Shown one piece after another: positions 19,329 to 27,553 of a stretch of DNA of 64,000 nt. The position numbers and the translations under genes were made by a program. Positions within the stretch are counted from its first letter, which is position 1; the number at the start of each line of letters is the position of its first letter. The notes beneath the pieces were generated by a model, which did no database searches, was not told the origin of the DNA, and worked only from the letters and a program-made list of their open reading frames with translations. The stretch is from Bradyrhizobium diazoefficiens. GTDB lineage: Bacteria; Pseudomonadota; Alphaproteobacteria; Rhizobiales; Xanthobacteraceae. Location: the NCBI RefSeq assembly GCF_016616425.1, contig NZ_CP067101.1:5270001-5334000 (forward strand). The letters run 5' to 3'.

Positions 19329-22300
19329 ATGGCGAACACTCCGAAAAAGGTCAAAGACCCCACAGAAGTTGCGCTTTCTGCGATCCAGGAAGCCCTGAAC
19401 ATCAGCGACACGGCTGCGGACACCAGTCGCAACGCCTCGATGCGCAACGAAAGCGCGCCTCCGGTGGCATCGCCGGCGTCCCCGAGCTTCGACGAGCCGA
19501 GCTTCGAGCCGCGCCCTGCCGCCAACGAACGGGCGAGCGTGTTCGACCCGGTCGAGGAGCCGCGCTCTTCGCGTCGTGCCGCCAATGATGACCGCGAGAC
19601 CATCGGCCAGCTGCTCCAGGCGCTTCAGAAGGGCCGCCCTGCCCGCAGCGTCTACACCTTCGCCACCATCTTCGCCGGCGTCTGGCTCGCGGCCTGCGCC
19701 GCGCTGACATTCGGCTTCCTGCCCTCGATCCAGGCCGCCATGGGCCAGAGCGGCGGCGTGCTCGTCATCGCCGGCCTGATCGCGATGTTCTTCGCGCCGA
19801 TCATGCTGTTCTACTTCCTCGCCAGCCTGGTCTGGCGCGGCCAGGAAATGCGCATGATCGCGCAGGCGATGGCGCAGGTCGCGATCCGCTTCTCAGAGCC
19901 GGAGGACTCGGCCTCCGATTCCGTGGTCACCGTCGGCCAGGCCATCCGCCGCGAGGTTGCGGCGATGGGCGACGGCATCGAACGCGCGATCGCACGCGCC
20001 GGCGAGCTCGAGACGCTGGTCGCCAACGAGGTCGCCGCGCTCGAACGCGCCTATTCCGACAACGAAGTGCGCATCCGCGCCCTGCTCCAGGACATCGCGC
20101 ACCAGCGCGACAATCTGGTCGGCCAGGCCGAGCAGGTCCGCAGCGCCATCTCCGGCGTGCAGATCGATTTGCGCCACGACATCGCGCTGATCTCGGACGC
20201 GATCGCCTCGCGCGTCGACGAAGTCGCCAAGTCCATCACCGGCGCGCTGGAAGAGCGCGGCGCCCACATCACCAGCGCGCTGAGCAATGCCGGCGACAAC
20301 ATGATCCTGGCGCTGGGCGAGCGCGGCGGCGACCTGCTCGACCGCCTCGAGGAAGCCAGCAATGAGACCACGCGCGCCGTGCTCGACGCCAGCGAGCGGC
20401 TGACCACGAGCCTCAACTTCAAGACCGGCCACGTCCACGACGAGTTCGTCGACCTCGCCGACCGCGTCCACGAGATGCTGAACGAGCGCATCGACCGCAT
20501 CACCGGTGAATTCGAGCAGCGCTCCGCCGCAATCGTCGACGGCATCTCCGAGCGCACCGAGCAGGTGCACGACAGCCTGAAGAATTCCTCGGACTCGCTG
20601 CTGCTCGAGCTCGAGCTGCGCTCCAACGACCTTTCCGCCAAGATCGACGACGCCGGCAACCGGCTCGCCGGCCAGATCATGACGAGCGGCGACAAGGCGA
20701 GCGAGGCGCTCGACGCCACCGTCAACACCCTCGTCGCCAAGGTCGTCAGCCAGACCGAGACCGCGCACGACTCGCTGTCGCTGCAGATGAGCGCGTTCGA
20801 CGAGCTGGTCAGGAACCAGGGCACCGAGCTGGTCGAGAGGTTCGCCCGCGACTCCGGCACGCTGGGCGCCCTGATCACGCGCCATATCTCCGAGTTCGAC
20901 CGCACCGTGAAGACCTTCGGCGGCGAGATCGTCGAGCGCATGGGCCAGCGCACGCAGGACATCCATGAGTCGCTGAAGAGCTATGTCGACAATTTCGACA
21001 CCCGCTTCACCGCGAACGGCGGCGAGATCACGGCCGCGCTCGACCAGCGCCTGCTGCAGTTCGAGACCACGATCGGCGAGCGCGTCACCAACTTCGACGC
21101 CTCGTTGAACGGCAAGATCGCCGGCCTCGACAGCACCATTGAAGGCCACATCAAGACCTTCGACGAGCAGCTCGGCGGCCGCGTCACCGCACTCGAACGG
21201 TCGTTCGACACCCGCGCCAAATCCATGACCGACACCATCGACGAGCGCCTCAACACGCTCGCCTCGTCGCTGACCGACGGTGCCGCGCAGGCGATCCAGT
21301 CGGTCGACTCCCGCCTCACCCACCTCACGACATCGCTGACCGGCGGCGCATCGCAGGCCATCGAGACCATCGATGCGCGCCTCAACCACCTCACGAGCAC
21401 CCTGACCGATGGCGCGTCGCAGACCATCCAGTCGATCGACACCCGCCTGACCCATCTCACGACGACGCTCACCGGCGGTGCATCGCAGGCGCTCGAATCG
21501 ATCGACACCCGCCTCACCTATCTGACCACCGCGGTCACGAACGGCGCATCGCAGGCCGTGCAGTCGATCGACACGCGCCTGACCCTCCTGACCTCGACCC
21601 TCACGGACGGCACCGCTCAGGCAATCGAGGCGGTCGATCGCCGCATCACCGGCGTCACCGAGATCATCGACGGCCGCAGCACGCATCTGACCGACACGGT
21701 CACGGCGCGCTTCCAGGACATCCAGCAGGCCATCGAGACCAAGGTCGGCGCGGTCGCCAGCGACATCGACGTGCGCGTGGCGCAGTTCGAGGACCTGCTC
21801 GGCTCTCGCGTCGAGGCCGTCGCCGGCCGCATCGAAAGCAGCGGCCGCCAGGCCAGCGAGGACATGATGTCCCGCGCCGAGATGATCTCGACCGCGATCC
21901 GCTCGCATGTCGAGGACGCCGAGCGCTCGCTCACCAACCTCGTCGTCAACACCAGCGAGACGATCCAGACCGGGGCACGCACCGCCCAGCAGTCGCTGAT
22001 GACGGTCTCCTCCGACGTCAACGCCCAGCTCAAGATGACCTCCGCCGAGGTCGAGCGTGCGCTGACCGCCGCCGGCACCGGTTCTGCGAACTCGATCCTG
22101 AGCAGCGCCCGCGAGGCGCAGTCGACGCTGGTTGCAGCGTCTGGCGAAGCCTCCAGCCAGATCAAGGGGCTCGCGGCCGACGTCGAGCGCACGCTGTCCG
22201 CGGCAGGCGCGGCCACCGCAGCTTCGATCCTCGCCGGCGCCCGCGAGGTACAGACCACCCTCGTCACGACGTCCTCGGACGCGGCCAACCACGTCAAGAC

Positions 22301-25040
22301 GCTCACCGCGGACGTGCAGCGCTCGCTCACGATGGCCGGCACGACCACGGCGGAATCGATCACCGCCGGCGCCCGCGATGCGCAGAGCGCGCTGGTCGCG
22401 GCCTCGACCGAGACCGCCAACCAGATCAAGGCGCTGTCCTCCGACGTGCAGCGCTCGCTCACGATGGCCGGCACCTCGACGGCCGAGACCATCATGAGCG
22501 GCGCCCGCGAAGCCCAGAGCACGCTGGTCACGGCATCTTCGGATGCGGCGAGCCAGGTCAAGTCGCTCGCGGCCGACGTGCATCGTTCGCTCTCGCAGGT
22601 CGGCCAGTCGACCGCCGAGACGATCACCACCAGCGCTCGCGACGCCCAGAGCACCCTGCTCGCGGTTTCGGCCGAACAGACCAGCCAGGTCCGTTCGCTC
22701 GCAGCCGAGATGCAACGCGCGCTGGCAACCGCCGGCGGGGCCACCATCGAGGCGCTCACCAGCGGCGTGCGCGAGGCGCAAGGTACGCTGATCTCCGCTT
22801 CGACCGACGCGGCGAGCCAGATCAAGTCGCTGACCACGGACATCGAGCGCACGCTGACCGCGGTCGGCGCCGACACCGCCTCGACCATCCTCAACAGCGC
22901 GCGCGAGGCCCAGACCTCGCTGACCTCGACCTCGGCGGACGCCGCGAGCCAGATCCGCACGATCTCGACCGAGATCGAGCGCACGCTGAGCGCGGCCGCC
23001 GCAAACGCGACCAACGACATCCAGACCAGCGCGCTCAACGCCCAGAACGCGCTGATATCGGCCTCCAACGAGGCGAGCTCGCGGGTCAAGTCGAGCTCGT
23101 CCGACGTCGAACGTTCGGTGCTCGCCGCCAGCAGCAGCTTCGGCCAGGCCATGACCGGCAAGACCGACGAGATCGTCACCTACGTGCAGCAGCAGGCCGA
23201 CCGTCTGTCGAACATGATCGACGCCAAGCGCGGCGCGCTGGTGGATGCGATCGGCTCGAAGACCAGCCAGCTCACGCTCGACATCGACCGCGTCACCTCG
23301 GACGCACTGAAGTCGATCGAGACGCGCGGCCACGCCTTCTCGCAGACCATGATGGGCAACGGCTCGGAAGTCGCCCGCACCATCAACGCGGCGAGCGAGA
23401 TCGCCACCGGCGCGGTCGGCAAGTCGCTCAAGGACCTCGAGCAGGCCTCGCGCGCGGCGATCGACCAGTCCCGCCAGGTCTCGATCGCGGCCGTCACCGA
23501 GATGCAGGAGACCAGCAAGATCCTGCGTACCGACACGGTGGCACTGTTCGAGCGCCTGCGCGAAGGCAACATCCTGCTTCAGGAGGTGCTGACCGGTGCG
23601 CACGACAACCTCAACTCGCTCGAGCGGGCGCTCGTGACGCGCGTTGCCGACTTCGTCTCGGCGATGAACGACGTCACTTCGCGCAACGGCGCGGCGACGC
23701 AGAACCTGGAAGACCAGCTCAACGTCTTCAACAGCAAGACCACGAGGGCGCTCCAGGATCTCGGCGAGCTGTCGACCCAGTTCGACGCGCACGGCAAGGC
23801 GCTGGTCGAGGCCGCCCAGGTCGTCGAGCAGAGCAACAAGAACACCACCGCCTCGCTCGCCGAGCGCAAGCAGGCGCTGGAATCGCTCGTCACCACGATC
23901 GACCTGCGCACGGCCGATCTCGATCAGCGCCTGTCGCGCTTCACCGGCCTGCTCGATGAATCGCTGGCGGCCGCCGAAGAGCGCGCCCGCGACATCGCCC
24001 GCGTCGTCGCCGAGACCGCCGGGGCAGGCTCCGCCGCGATCACCCGCCAGTTCGAGGCGGTGCGCGCGGCATCCGAGGAGGAGCACCGGCAGACCATCGA
24101 GGCCATGCACGACATCTACCGCCAGACCACCGACGAGGCGGATACGATGTTCAAGCAGTCGACCGAGAAGTTCTCGAGCCTCGTCTCCAGCATGAAGCAG
24201 ATGGCTTTCGAGATGCACAACGAGCTCGAAGCCACCCGCAACGAGCTGCGCCGCGGCGTGCTGGAGATGCCGCAGGAGGCCGCCGAGAGCACTGCGCAGA
24301 TGCGCAAGGTGATCGTCGACCAGATCGAGGCCCTCGCCGAACTCAACCGCATCGTGGCCCAGCATGGCCGCGGCCTCGACGTCACCACGACGGGCCGAGC
24401 GTCCGTCGCCGTGCAGCGCCAGGAGGAGCCGATCATGGCAGCCGCGGGCGGTCGTGGTGCCGAGACCCGCATGCGCGACACCGGCAGCGCGTCAACGCTG
24501 CCGCCGCCGGACCTCGGCATGCCGGCCGCGCGCCGCACCGAAGCGCCGCCGGTCGCGCCTGCGAGCAACGACCAGGGACGTGACGGCTGGCTATCGGACC
24601 TGCTCAACCGGACGGACGCCAATCAGGGCGCCCCGACCGGCCGCGAGGCTCCCCGTGGCCGCGCCGCACCCGCGCCGCAGCCGCAGGCCCCGCAGGGCAA
24701 CGGCAATCCGCTGGAATCGCTGTCGCTCGACATCGGGCGGCTGATGGACCGCAACCTCGCCGCCGAGATGTGGGACCGCTACCAGCGCGGCGAGAACAAG
24801 GCCTTCACCAAGCGCCTCTACACGCCCGCCGGCCAGAAGGCCTTTGACGAGGTCGCCCGCAAGTACCGCGCCGACCGCAACTTCAAGGGCACGGTCGACC
24901 GCTACGTCGCCGAGTTCGAGCGCCTGCTCGACGAAGTCGCCCGCGACGGCCGCGGCCCGCAGGAGCTGCGCAGTCACCTGACCTCGGAGACCGGTCTGGT
25001 GTACACGCTGCTGGCGCATGCGGCGGGACGGCTGGGGTGA
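19329..25040 (+). CDS. Giant membrane-anchored coiled-coil protein, growth-pole-ring (GPR)-like
   Basis: 1903 residues. Residues 1-100 are polar and disordered; two membrane spans lie at about 108-130 and 143-168. From about 170 to 1650 the protein is almost continuous helix with apolipoprotein A1/A4/E-like periodicity, including six 22-residue repeats (648-779) and eight 44-residue repeats (899-1250). A Pro/Ala-rich linker (about 1690-1770) leads to a conserved C-terminal domain (LSLDIGRLMDRNLAAEMWD, then GLVYTLLAHAAGRLG). Size, membrane anchor and repeats resemble the Agrobacterium growth pole ring protein that organises polar growth in Hyphomicrobiales. That link is from memory of the family. 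The codon pattern looks like that of its neighbours. Confidence 0.85.
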   Translation: MANTPKKVKDPTEVALSAIQEALNISDTAADTSRNASMRNESAPPVASPASPSFDEPSFEPRPAANERASVFDPVEEPRSSRRAANDDRETIGQLLQALQKGRPARSVYTFATIFAGVWLAACAALTFGFLPSIQAAMGQSGGVLVIAGLIAMFFAPIMLFYFLASLVWRGQEMRMIAQAMAQVAIRFSEPEDSASDSVVTVGQAIRREVAAMGDGIERAIARAGELETLVANEVAALERAYSDNEVRIRALLQDIAHQRDNLVGQAEQVRSAISGVQIDLRHDIALISDAIASRVDEVAKSITGALEERGAHITSALSNAGDNMILALGERGGDLLDRLEEASNETTRAVLDASERLTTSLNFKTGHVHDEFVDLADRVHEMLNERIDRITGEFEQRSAAIVDGISERTEQVHDSLKNSSDSLLLELELRSNDLSAKIDDAGNRLAGQIMTSGDKASEALDATVNTLVAKVVSQTETAHDSLSLQMSAFDELVRNQGTELVERFARDSGTLGALITRHISEFDRTVKTFGGEIVERMGQRTQDIHESLKSYVDNFDTRFTANGGEITAALDQRLLQFETTIGERVTNFDASLNGKIAGLDSTIEGHIKTFDEQLGGRVTALERSFDTRAKSMTDTIDERLNTLASSLTDGAAQAIQSVDSRLTHLTTSLTGGASQAIETIDARLNHLTSTLTDGASQTIQSIDTRLTHLTTTLTGGASQALESIDTRLTYLTTAVTNGASQAVQSIDTRLTLLTSTLTDGTAQAIEAVDRRITGVTEIIDGRSTHLTDTVTARFQDIQQAIETKVGAVASDIDVRVAQFEDLLGSRVEAVAGRIESSGRQASEDMMSRAEMISTAIRSHVEDAERSLTNLVVNTSETIQTGARTAQQSLMTVSSDVNAQLKMTSAEVERALTAAGTGSANSILSSAREAQSTLVAASGEASSQIKGLAADVERTLSAAGAATAASILAGAREVQTTLVTTSSDAANHVKTLTADVQRSLTMAGTTTAESITAGARDAQSALVAASTETANQIKALSSDVQRSLTMAGTSTAETIMSGAREAQSTLVTASSDAASQVKSLAADVHRSLSQVGQSTAETITTSARDAQSTLLAVSAEQTSQVRSLAAEMQRALATAGGATIEALTSGVREAQGTLISASTDAASQIKSLTTDIERTLTAVGADTASTILNSAREAQTSLTSTSADAASQIRTISTEIERTLSAAAANATNDIQTSALNAQNALISASNEASSRVKSSSSDVERSVLAASSSFGQAMTGKTDEIVTYVQQQADRLSNMIDAKRGALVDAIGSKTSQLTLDIDRVTSDALKSIETRGHAFSQTMMGNGSEVARTINAASEIATGAVGKSLKDLEQASRAAIDQSRQVSIAAVTEMQETSKILRTDTVALFERLREGNILLQEVLTGAHDNLNSLERALVTRVADFVSAMNDVTSRNGAATQNLEDQLNVFNSKTTRALQDLGELSTQFDAHGKALVEAAQVVEQSNKNTTASLAERKQALESLVTTIDLRTADLDQRLSRFTGLLDESLAAAEERARDIARVVAETAGAGSAAITRQFEAVRAASEEEHRQTIEAMHDIYRQTTDEADTMFKQSTEKFSSLVSSMKQMAFEMHNELEATRNELRRGVLEMPQEAAESTAQMRKVIVDQIEALAELNRIVAQHGRGLDVTTTGRASVAVQRQEEPIMAAAGGRGAETRMRDTGSASTLPPPDLGMPAARRTEAPPVAPASNDQGRDGWLSDLLNRTDANQGAPTGREAPRGRAAPAPQPQAPQGNGNPLESLSLDIGRLMDRNLAAEMWDRYQRGENKAFTKRLYTPAGQKAFDEVARKYRADRNFKGTVDRYVAEFERLLDEVARDGRGPQELRSHLTSETGLVYTLLAHAAGRLG
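21270..21665 (+). repeat. Six tandem 66-bp units (22-residue repeats) in the coiled-coil gene
   Basis: Consecutive in-frame units of the form LT-D/G-GASQ-A/T-I-x-SIDTRL-T-x-LTTT, each 22 residues (for example LTDGASQTIQSIDTRLTHL). Two helical 11-mers per unit give a regular amphipathic helix. The units differ at synonymous sites, so this is an old expansion. Confidence 0.9.
22023..23078 (+). repeat. Eight tandem 132-bp units (44-residue repeats) in the coiled-coil gene
   Basis: Units begin SQIK-x-L-x-x-DVERTL, pass through TA-x-x-I-x-x-GAREAQ-S/T-LV, and end SSDAA, each exactly 44 residues without gaps. 44 is twice the 22-residue period of the upstream block. A ninth, degraded unit follows. 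The units are diverged, not recent duplicates. Confidence 0.9.
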
Positions 25041-25071
25041 ACTCGCGAACAGCGAGTGGCGAATAGCGAAT

Positions 25072-25101
25072 AAAAACGGAGGCCTCGCGGCCTCCGTTTT
25101 T
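25072..25101. terminator. Strong bidirectional terminator after the coiled-coil gene
   Basis: A 13-bp perfect stem, AAAAACGGAGGCC (25072-25084) with GGCCTCCGTTTTT (25089-25101), around the loop TCGC. It ends in T5 on the plus strand and equally on the minus strand. It begins 31 bases after the stop at 25040. Confidence 0.95.
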
Positions 25102-25154
25102 GTTTCAGCTCGTCATTCCAATAGCGAGCAGGAACGTGCGCAGATCAATCCATC

Positions 25155-25287
25155 CCGTCACCCTGAGGCGCCGGAGCGAAGCGGAGGCCTCGAAGGGCGA
25201 CAGCCCGGCTGCATCTCGACCGTTCATCCTTCGAAGCGCTCTATGCGCGCGCTGCGTCGCATAGCTCGCAGGATCTCAGGATGACGG
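25155..25287. repeat. Palindromic element without gene (family D)
   Basis: Outer ends CCGTCACCCTGAG and CTCAGGATGACGG are inverted copies with one mismatch; inner ends are GGCCTCGAAGG on the left and CATCCTTCGAAG on the right. The centre between the inner ends is only about 25 bases. It matches, half by half, the two pieces that flank the GIY-YIG gene at 25433. Confidence 0.85.
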
Positions 25288-25366
25288 AATATGAGCGAGG
25301 CTCGCGTTAGAACCAAAGAGTTGATCAACACCCTGAGTTGTGAATTTTACATTGACAGCGCACAAG

Positions 25367-25828
25367 CCGGCATCATCCTGAGCTGCGAGCACGGTGCGCG
25401 GCATCGCACGGCGAGCCTCCGAGGACAATTGGGTGGGCATCTATATTTACATGCTGAGATGTGCGGACGGCTCCTTCTACATCGGGAGCGCCACCGGTGA
25501 GGACACCTCCAAGCGTGTCGATGAGCACAACGCCGGGGCTCATCCGGGATATACCTACTCGCGGCGGCCGGTCGTGCTCGTTTGGTCCGAATATTTCGAT
25601 CGGATCACCGATGGGATCGCTGCCGAACGACAGCTCAAAGGCTGGAGCCGCGCCAAGAAAGAGGCGCTTATCCGTTCGGATTGGAAAGCAGTAAGCCAGC
25701 TTGCGCGACGGCGCGCTGGAGCGACGAAGCCCAGAACATAGACTCCGCGGCGGCAGACGGGCCGAGCATCCTTCGAGGCTTGGCCCGCGCTGCTGCGCAT
25801 CGCTGGCCGCGCACCTCAGGATGACGGG
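25367..25828 (+). mobile_element. Palindromic element split by a GIY-YIG nuclease gene (putative mobile repeat)
   Basis: Left half 25367-25425 (CATCATCCTGAGC...GCCTCCGAGGA) and right half 25762-25828 (GCATCCTTCGAGGC...CCTCAGGATGACGGG) correspond to the left and right arms of the intact element at 25155. The nuclease gene replaces the centre. The inner end of the left arm (GAGGA, 25421-25425) is the ribosome site of the gene, so repeat and gene form one unit. Interpretation as a mobile or formerly mobile unit is inference. Confidence 0.5.
25433..25741 (+). CDS. GIY-YIG nuclease domain protein
   Basis: 102 residues from the GTG at 25433, which has GAGGA seven bases upstream; an ATG at 25394 would start inside the repeat arm and has no site. 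The domain opens GIYIYMLRCADGSFYIGSATG, giving the two Tyr/Gly strands of the GIY-YIG fold, then SKRVDEHNAG (Arg of the active site) and the metal-binding Glu in AAERQLKGWSRAKKEAL. Small single-domain members (YhbQ/UPF0213-like) are widespread and often multicopy in rhizobia, with no settled role. It is likely a structure- or site-specific DNA nuclease. Confidence 0.85.
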   Translation: MGIYIYMLRCADGSFYIGSATGEDTSKRVDEHNAGAHPGYTYSRRPVVLVWSEYFDRITDGIAAERQLKGWSRAKKEALIRSDWKAVSQLARRRAGATKPRT

Positions 25829-25865
25829 AGCATCAGCGAATGCGAAGGGTCAACCCCACCCCCTT

Positions 25866-26738
25866 CTACCGCCTGCCGCTTGCGGCGGGCACCGGCCTCG
25901 GCGGCTCGGGCGGCGGGGCCGGCTGCGATGAGCTGCTGGCGCCGAACAGCACGCGGGTCGGGTTGCGGTCGAAATTGTTCACGGCGCGGCTGATGTCGCC
26001 GAGGGTGCGGCGGCCGTCGCTCATCAGCGCACCGGAGCGCTTGTCGAAATCGTCGGCAAGCTCACGGATCGACTTCACCGTCTGGAACAGCTCGCCGCCG
26101 TCCTTGCCGCCGGCAAGCGTGTTGAGGCCGAGCATGAGACTGTCGGCCTTGAGCATGACGCCGTCGACCTTGGCCATCACCCCGTCGATCTTCTCGGAAT
26201 TGCGCGCCAGCGAGGTGGTGAAGGTCTCCAGATTCTTCAGCGAGTTCTTCACCGATTCCTGATTGTCGGCGACGATCTTGTTGATGTTCTGCAGCGTGCC
26301 GCGGATCGCCTCGGTGACGTCCTGCAGCTTGTTGGGATCGGCGGTCAGCGTCGGAATGCCGTCCTGGTCGAGCGGCGGCGGGGGCGCGGCCTCGTCGCCG
26401 CCCTTGAGCGAAATTGCGGCGACGCCGGTGAGGCCCTGGAATTCGAGGCCGACCAGGGTGTCCTTGCGGATCGGGGCGTTGTTCTCGATCATGGCGAGTG
26501 CGACAACCCGCCGCGGGTTGTCGAGCTTCACCGAGACCACCTCGCCCACCCTGATACCGTTGAAATTGACGCTGCCGCCATTGCGCAGGCCCGCCGCCGG
26601 ACCCTCGAACACGACGCGCAGGGGGCTGCGCTGCTTGATGGTGTGCAGCGACTGGAACCACAGCACGAAGCCGATCGCCGCAGCGATCACCGCCAGCGTG
26701 AACGATCCGATCAGGACGTAATTCGCCCGCGTTTCCAT
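25866..26738 (-). CDS. MlaD/MCE-domain lipid transport protein
   Basis: 290 residues with an N-terminal membrane anchor (YVLIGSFTLAVIAAAIGFVLWF), then the MCE domain (LRNGGSVNFNGIRVGEVVSV, LVGLEFQGLTGVAAISL). A long helical region (about 130-250) and a proline-rich tail follow. MCE proteins form hexameric tunnels that carry phospholipids across the periplasm between the membranes. It is the third gene of an Mla-type operon, 42 bases after the ATPase; the gap has a 13-bp tandem repeat. No auxiliary lipoprotein or MlaC gene follows: the nuclease-bearing repeat starts 37 bases after the stop. Confidence 0.9.
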   Translation of the reverse strand: METRANYVLIGSFTLAVIAAAIGFVLWFQSLHTIKQRSPLRVVFEGPAAGLRNGGSVNFNGIRVGEVVSVKLDNPRRVVALAMIENNAPIRKDTLVGLEFQGLTGVAAISLKGGDEAAPPPPLDQDGIPTLTADPNKLQDVTEAIRGTLQNINKIVADNQESVKNSLKNLETFTTSLARNSEKIDGVMAKVDGVMLKADSLMLGLNTLAGGKDGGELFQTVKSIRELADDFDKRSGALMSDGRRTLGDISRAVNNFDRNPTRVLFGASSSSQPAPPPEPPRPVPAASGRR

Positions 26739-26780
26739 CAGGTGCTCCGGCTATTCATCCCAGCTACTCAACCCAGCCAC

Positions 26781-27551
26781 TCAACCCATGACCGCGCGGG
26801 CGCGCTTGCCATGGAAATACTGCCTCAGCCAGGGATGCTGCGAGGCCTGCATGTCGGCGATCGACCCTGCCGCAATGATCTTACCGTTCCCTAAAACGGC
26901 GATACGGTCACATGCGGTGTAAAGGCTGTCGAGATCGTGGGTTACCATGAAAACCGTCAGCCCCAAAGTGCGCTGGAGCGTCCTGACCAGTTCGTCGAAA
27001 TCGCCGGCGCCGATCGGATCGAGGCCCGAGGTCGGCTCGTCCAGGAAGACGAGGTCCGGATCGAGCGACAACGCGCGCGCCAGCGCCACCCGCTTGATCA
27101 TGCCGCCCGAGAGCTCGGACGGGAAGCGCTCGGCGACCTCGGGCTTGAGACCGACCATGGCGAGCTTGGCGATCGTGATCTCATCCATCAGCCGCTGCGA
27201 GACCCGCAGATATTCGCGCATCGGAAACTGGATGTTCTGCCGCACGGTCAGCGAGGAGAACAGCGCGCCCTGCTGAAACAGCACGCCCCAGCGCCGCTCC
27301 ACGTTGCGGCGCTGCGAGGTGTTCGAGGAATCCAGATCGACGCCGAACACCTCGATGGAGCCTGCGAGCTTCGGCACGAGGCCGATGATGGTGCGCGTCA
27401 GCACCGACTTGCCCGCGCCGGAAGGACCGACGAAGCCGAGGATCTCGCCGCGCTTGACATCGAGGTTGAGGCCGTCGAGCACGCGCGTTGCGCCGAACTG
27501 CACGGTGATGTCGCGGACGCGGATGATGGGATTCTGGATCTGGCCTGCCAT
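26781..27551 (-). CDS. MlaF-type ABC transporter ATP-binding protein
   Basis: 256 residues from ATG 27551, directly after the permease stop. Walker A is GFVGPSGAGKSVL, the ABC signature is LSGGMIKRVALARAL, Walker B is DLVFLDEPTSGLDP and the switch His is in VTHDLDSL. The C-terminus carries the short extension typical of MlaF. It energises retrograde or anterograde phospholipid transport with the STAS-permease and MCE proteins encoded beside it, at the inner membrane. Confidence 0.93.
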   Translation of the reverse strand: MAGQIQNPIIRVRDITVQFGATRVLDGLNLDVKRGEILGFVGPSGAGKSVLTRTIIGLVPKLAGSIEVFGVDLDSSNTSQRRNVERRWGVLFQQGALFSSLTVRQNIQFPMREYLRVSQRLMDEITIAKLAMVGLKPEVAERFPSELSGGMIKRVALARALSLDPDLVFLDEPTSGLDPIGAGDFDELVRTLQRTLGLTVFMVTHDLDSLYTACDRIAVLGNGKIIAAGSIADMQASQHPWLRQYFHGKRARAVMG

Positions 27552-27553
27552 CG

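Larger units (their letters stand above)
25041..25432. other. Repeat-filled intergenic region before the GIY-YIG gene
   Basis: No further gene is supported. It contains the terminator of the coiled-coil gene (25072-25101), an intact palindromic element (25155-25287), a short AT-richer spacer, and the left half of a second element (25367-25425) whose inner end supplies the ribosome site of the nuclease gene. Confidence 0.65.

Noticed and set aside
22023..23078. Regular 132-bp units considered as a CRISPR or minisatellite array
   Set aside because: Units are in frame, diverged at synonymous sites, 44 codons each, and encode helical repeats; there are no conserved short repeats with unique spacers.
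19893..24365. A 1490-codon open frame on the minus strand opposite the giant coiled-coil gene
   Set aside because: It is a shadow of a GC-rich repetitive gene. The predicted protein is rich in Arg/Gly/Val with no membrane or domain pattern, and the plus-strand frame has repeats, membrane spans and a promoter site.
25394..25432. ATG at 25394 as the GIY-YIG gene start
   Set aside because: It would encode part of the repeat arm and has no ribosome site, whereas the GTG at 25433 has GAGGA seven bases upstream and begins at the domain.
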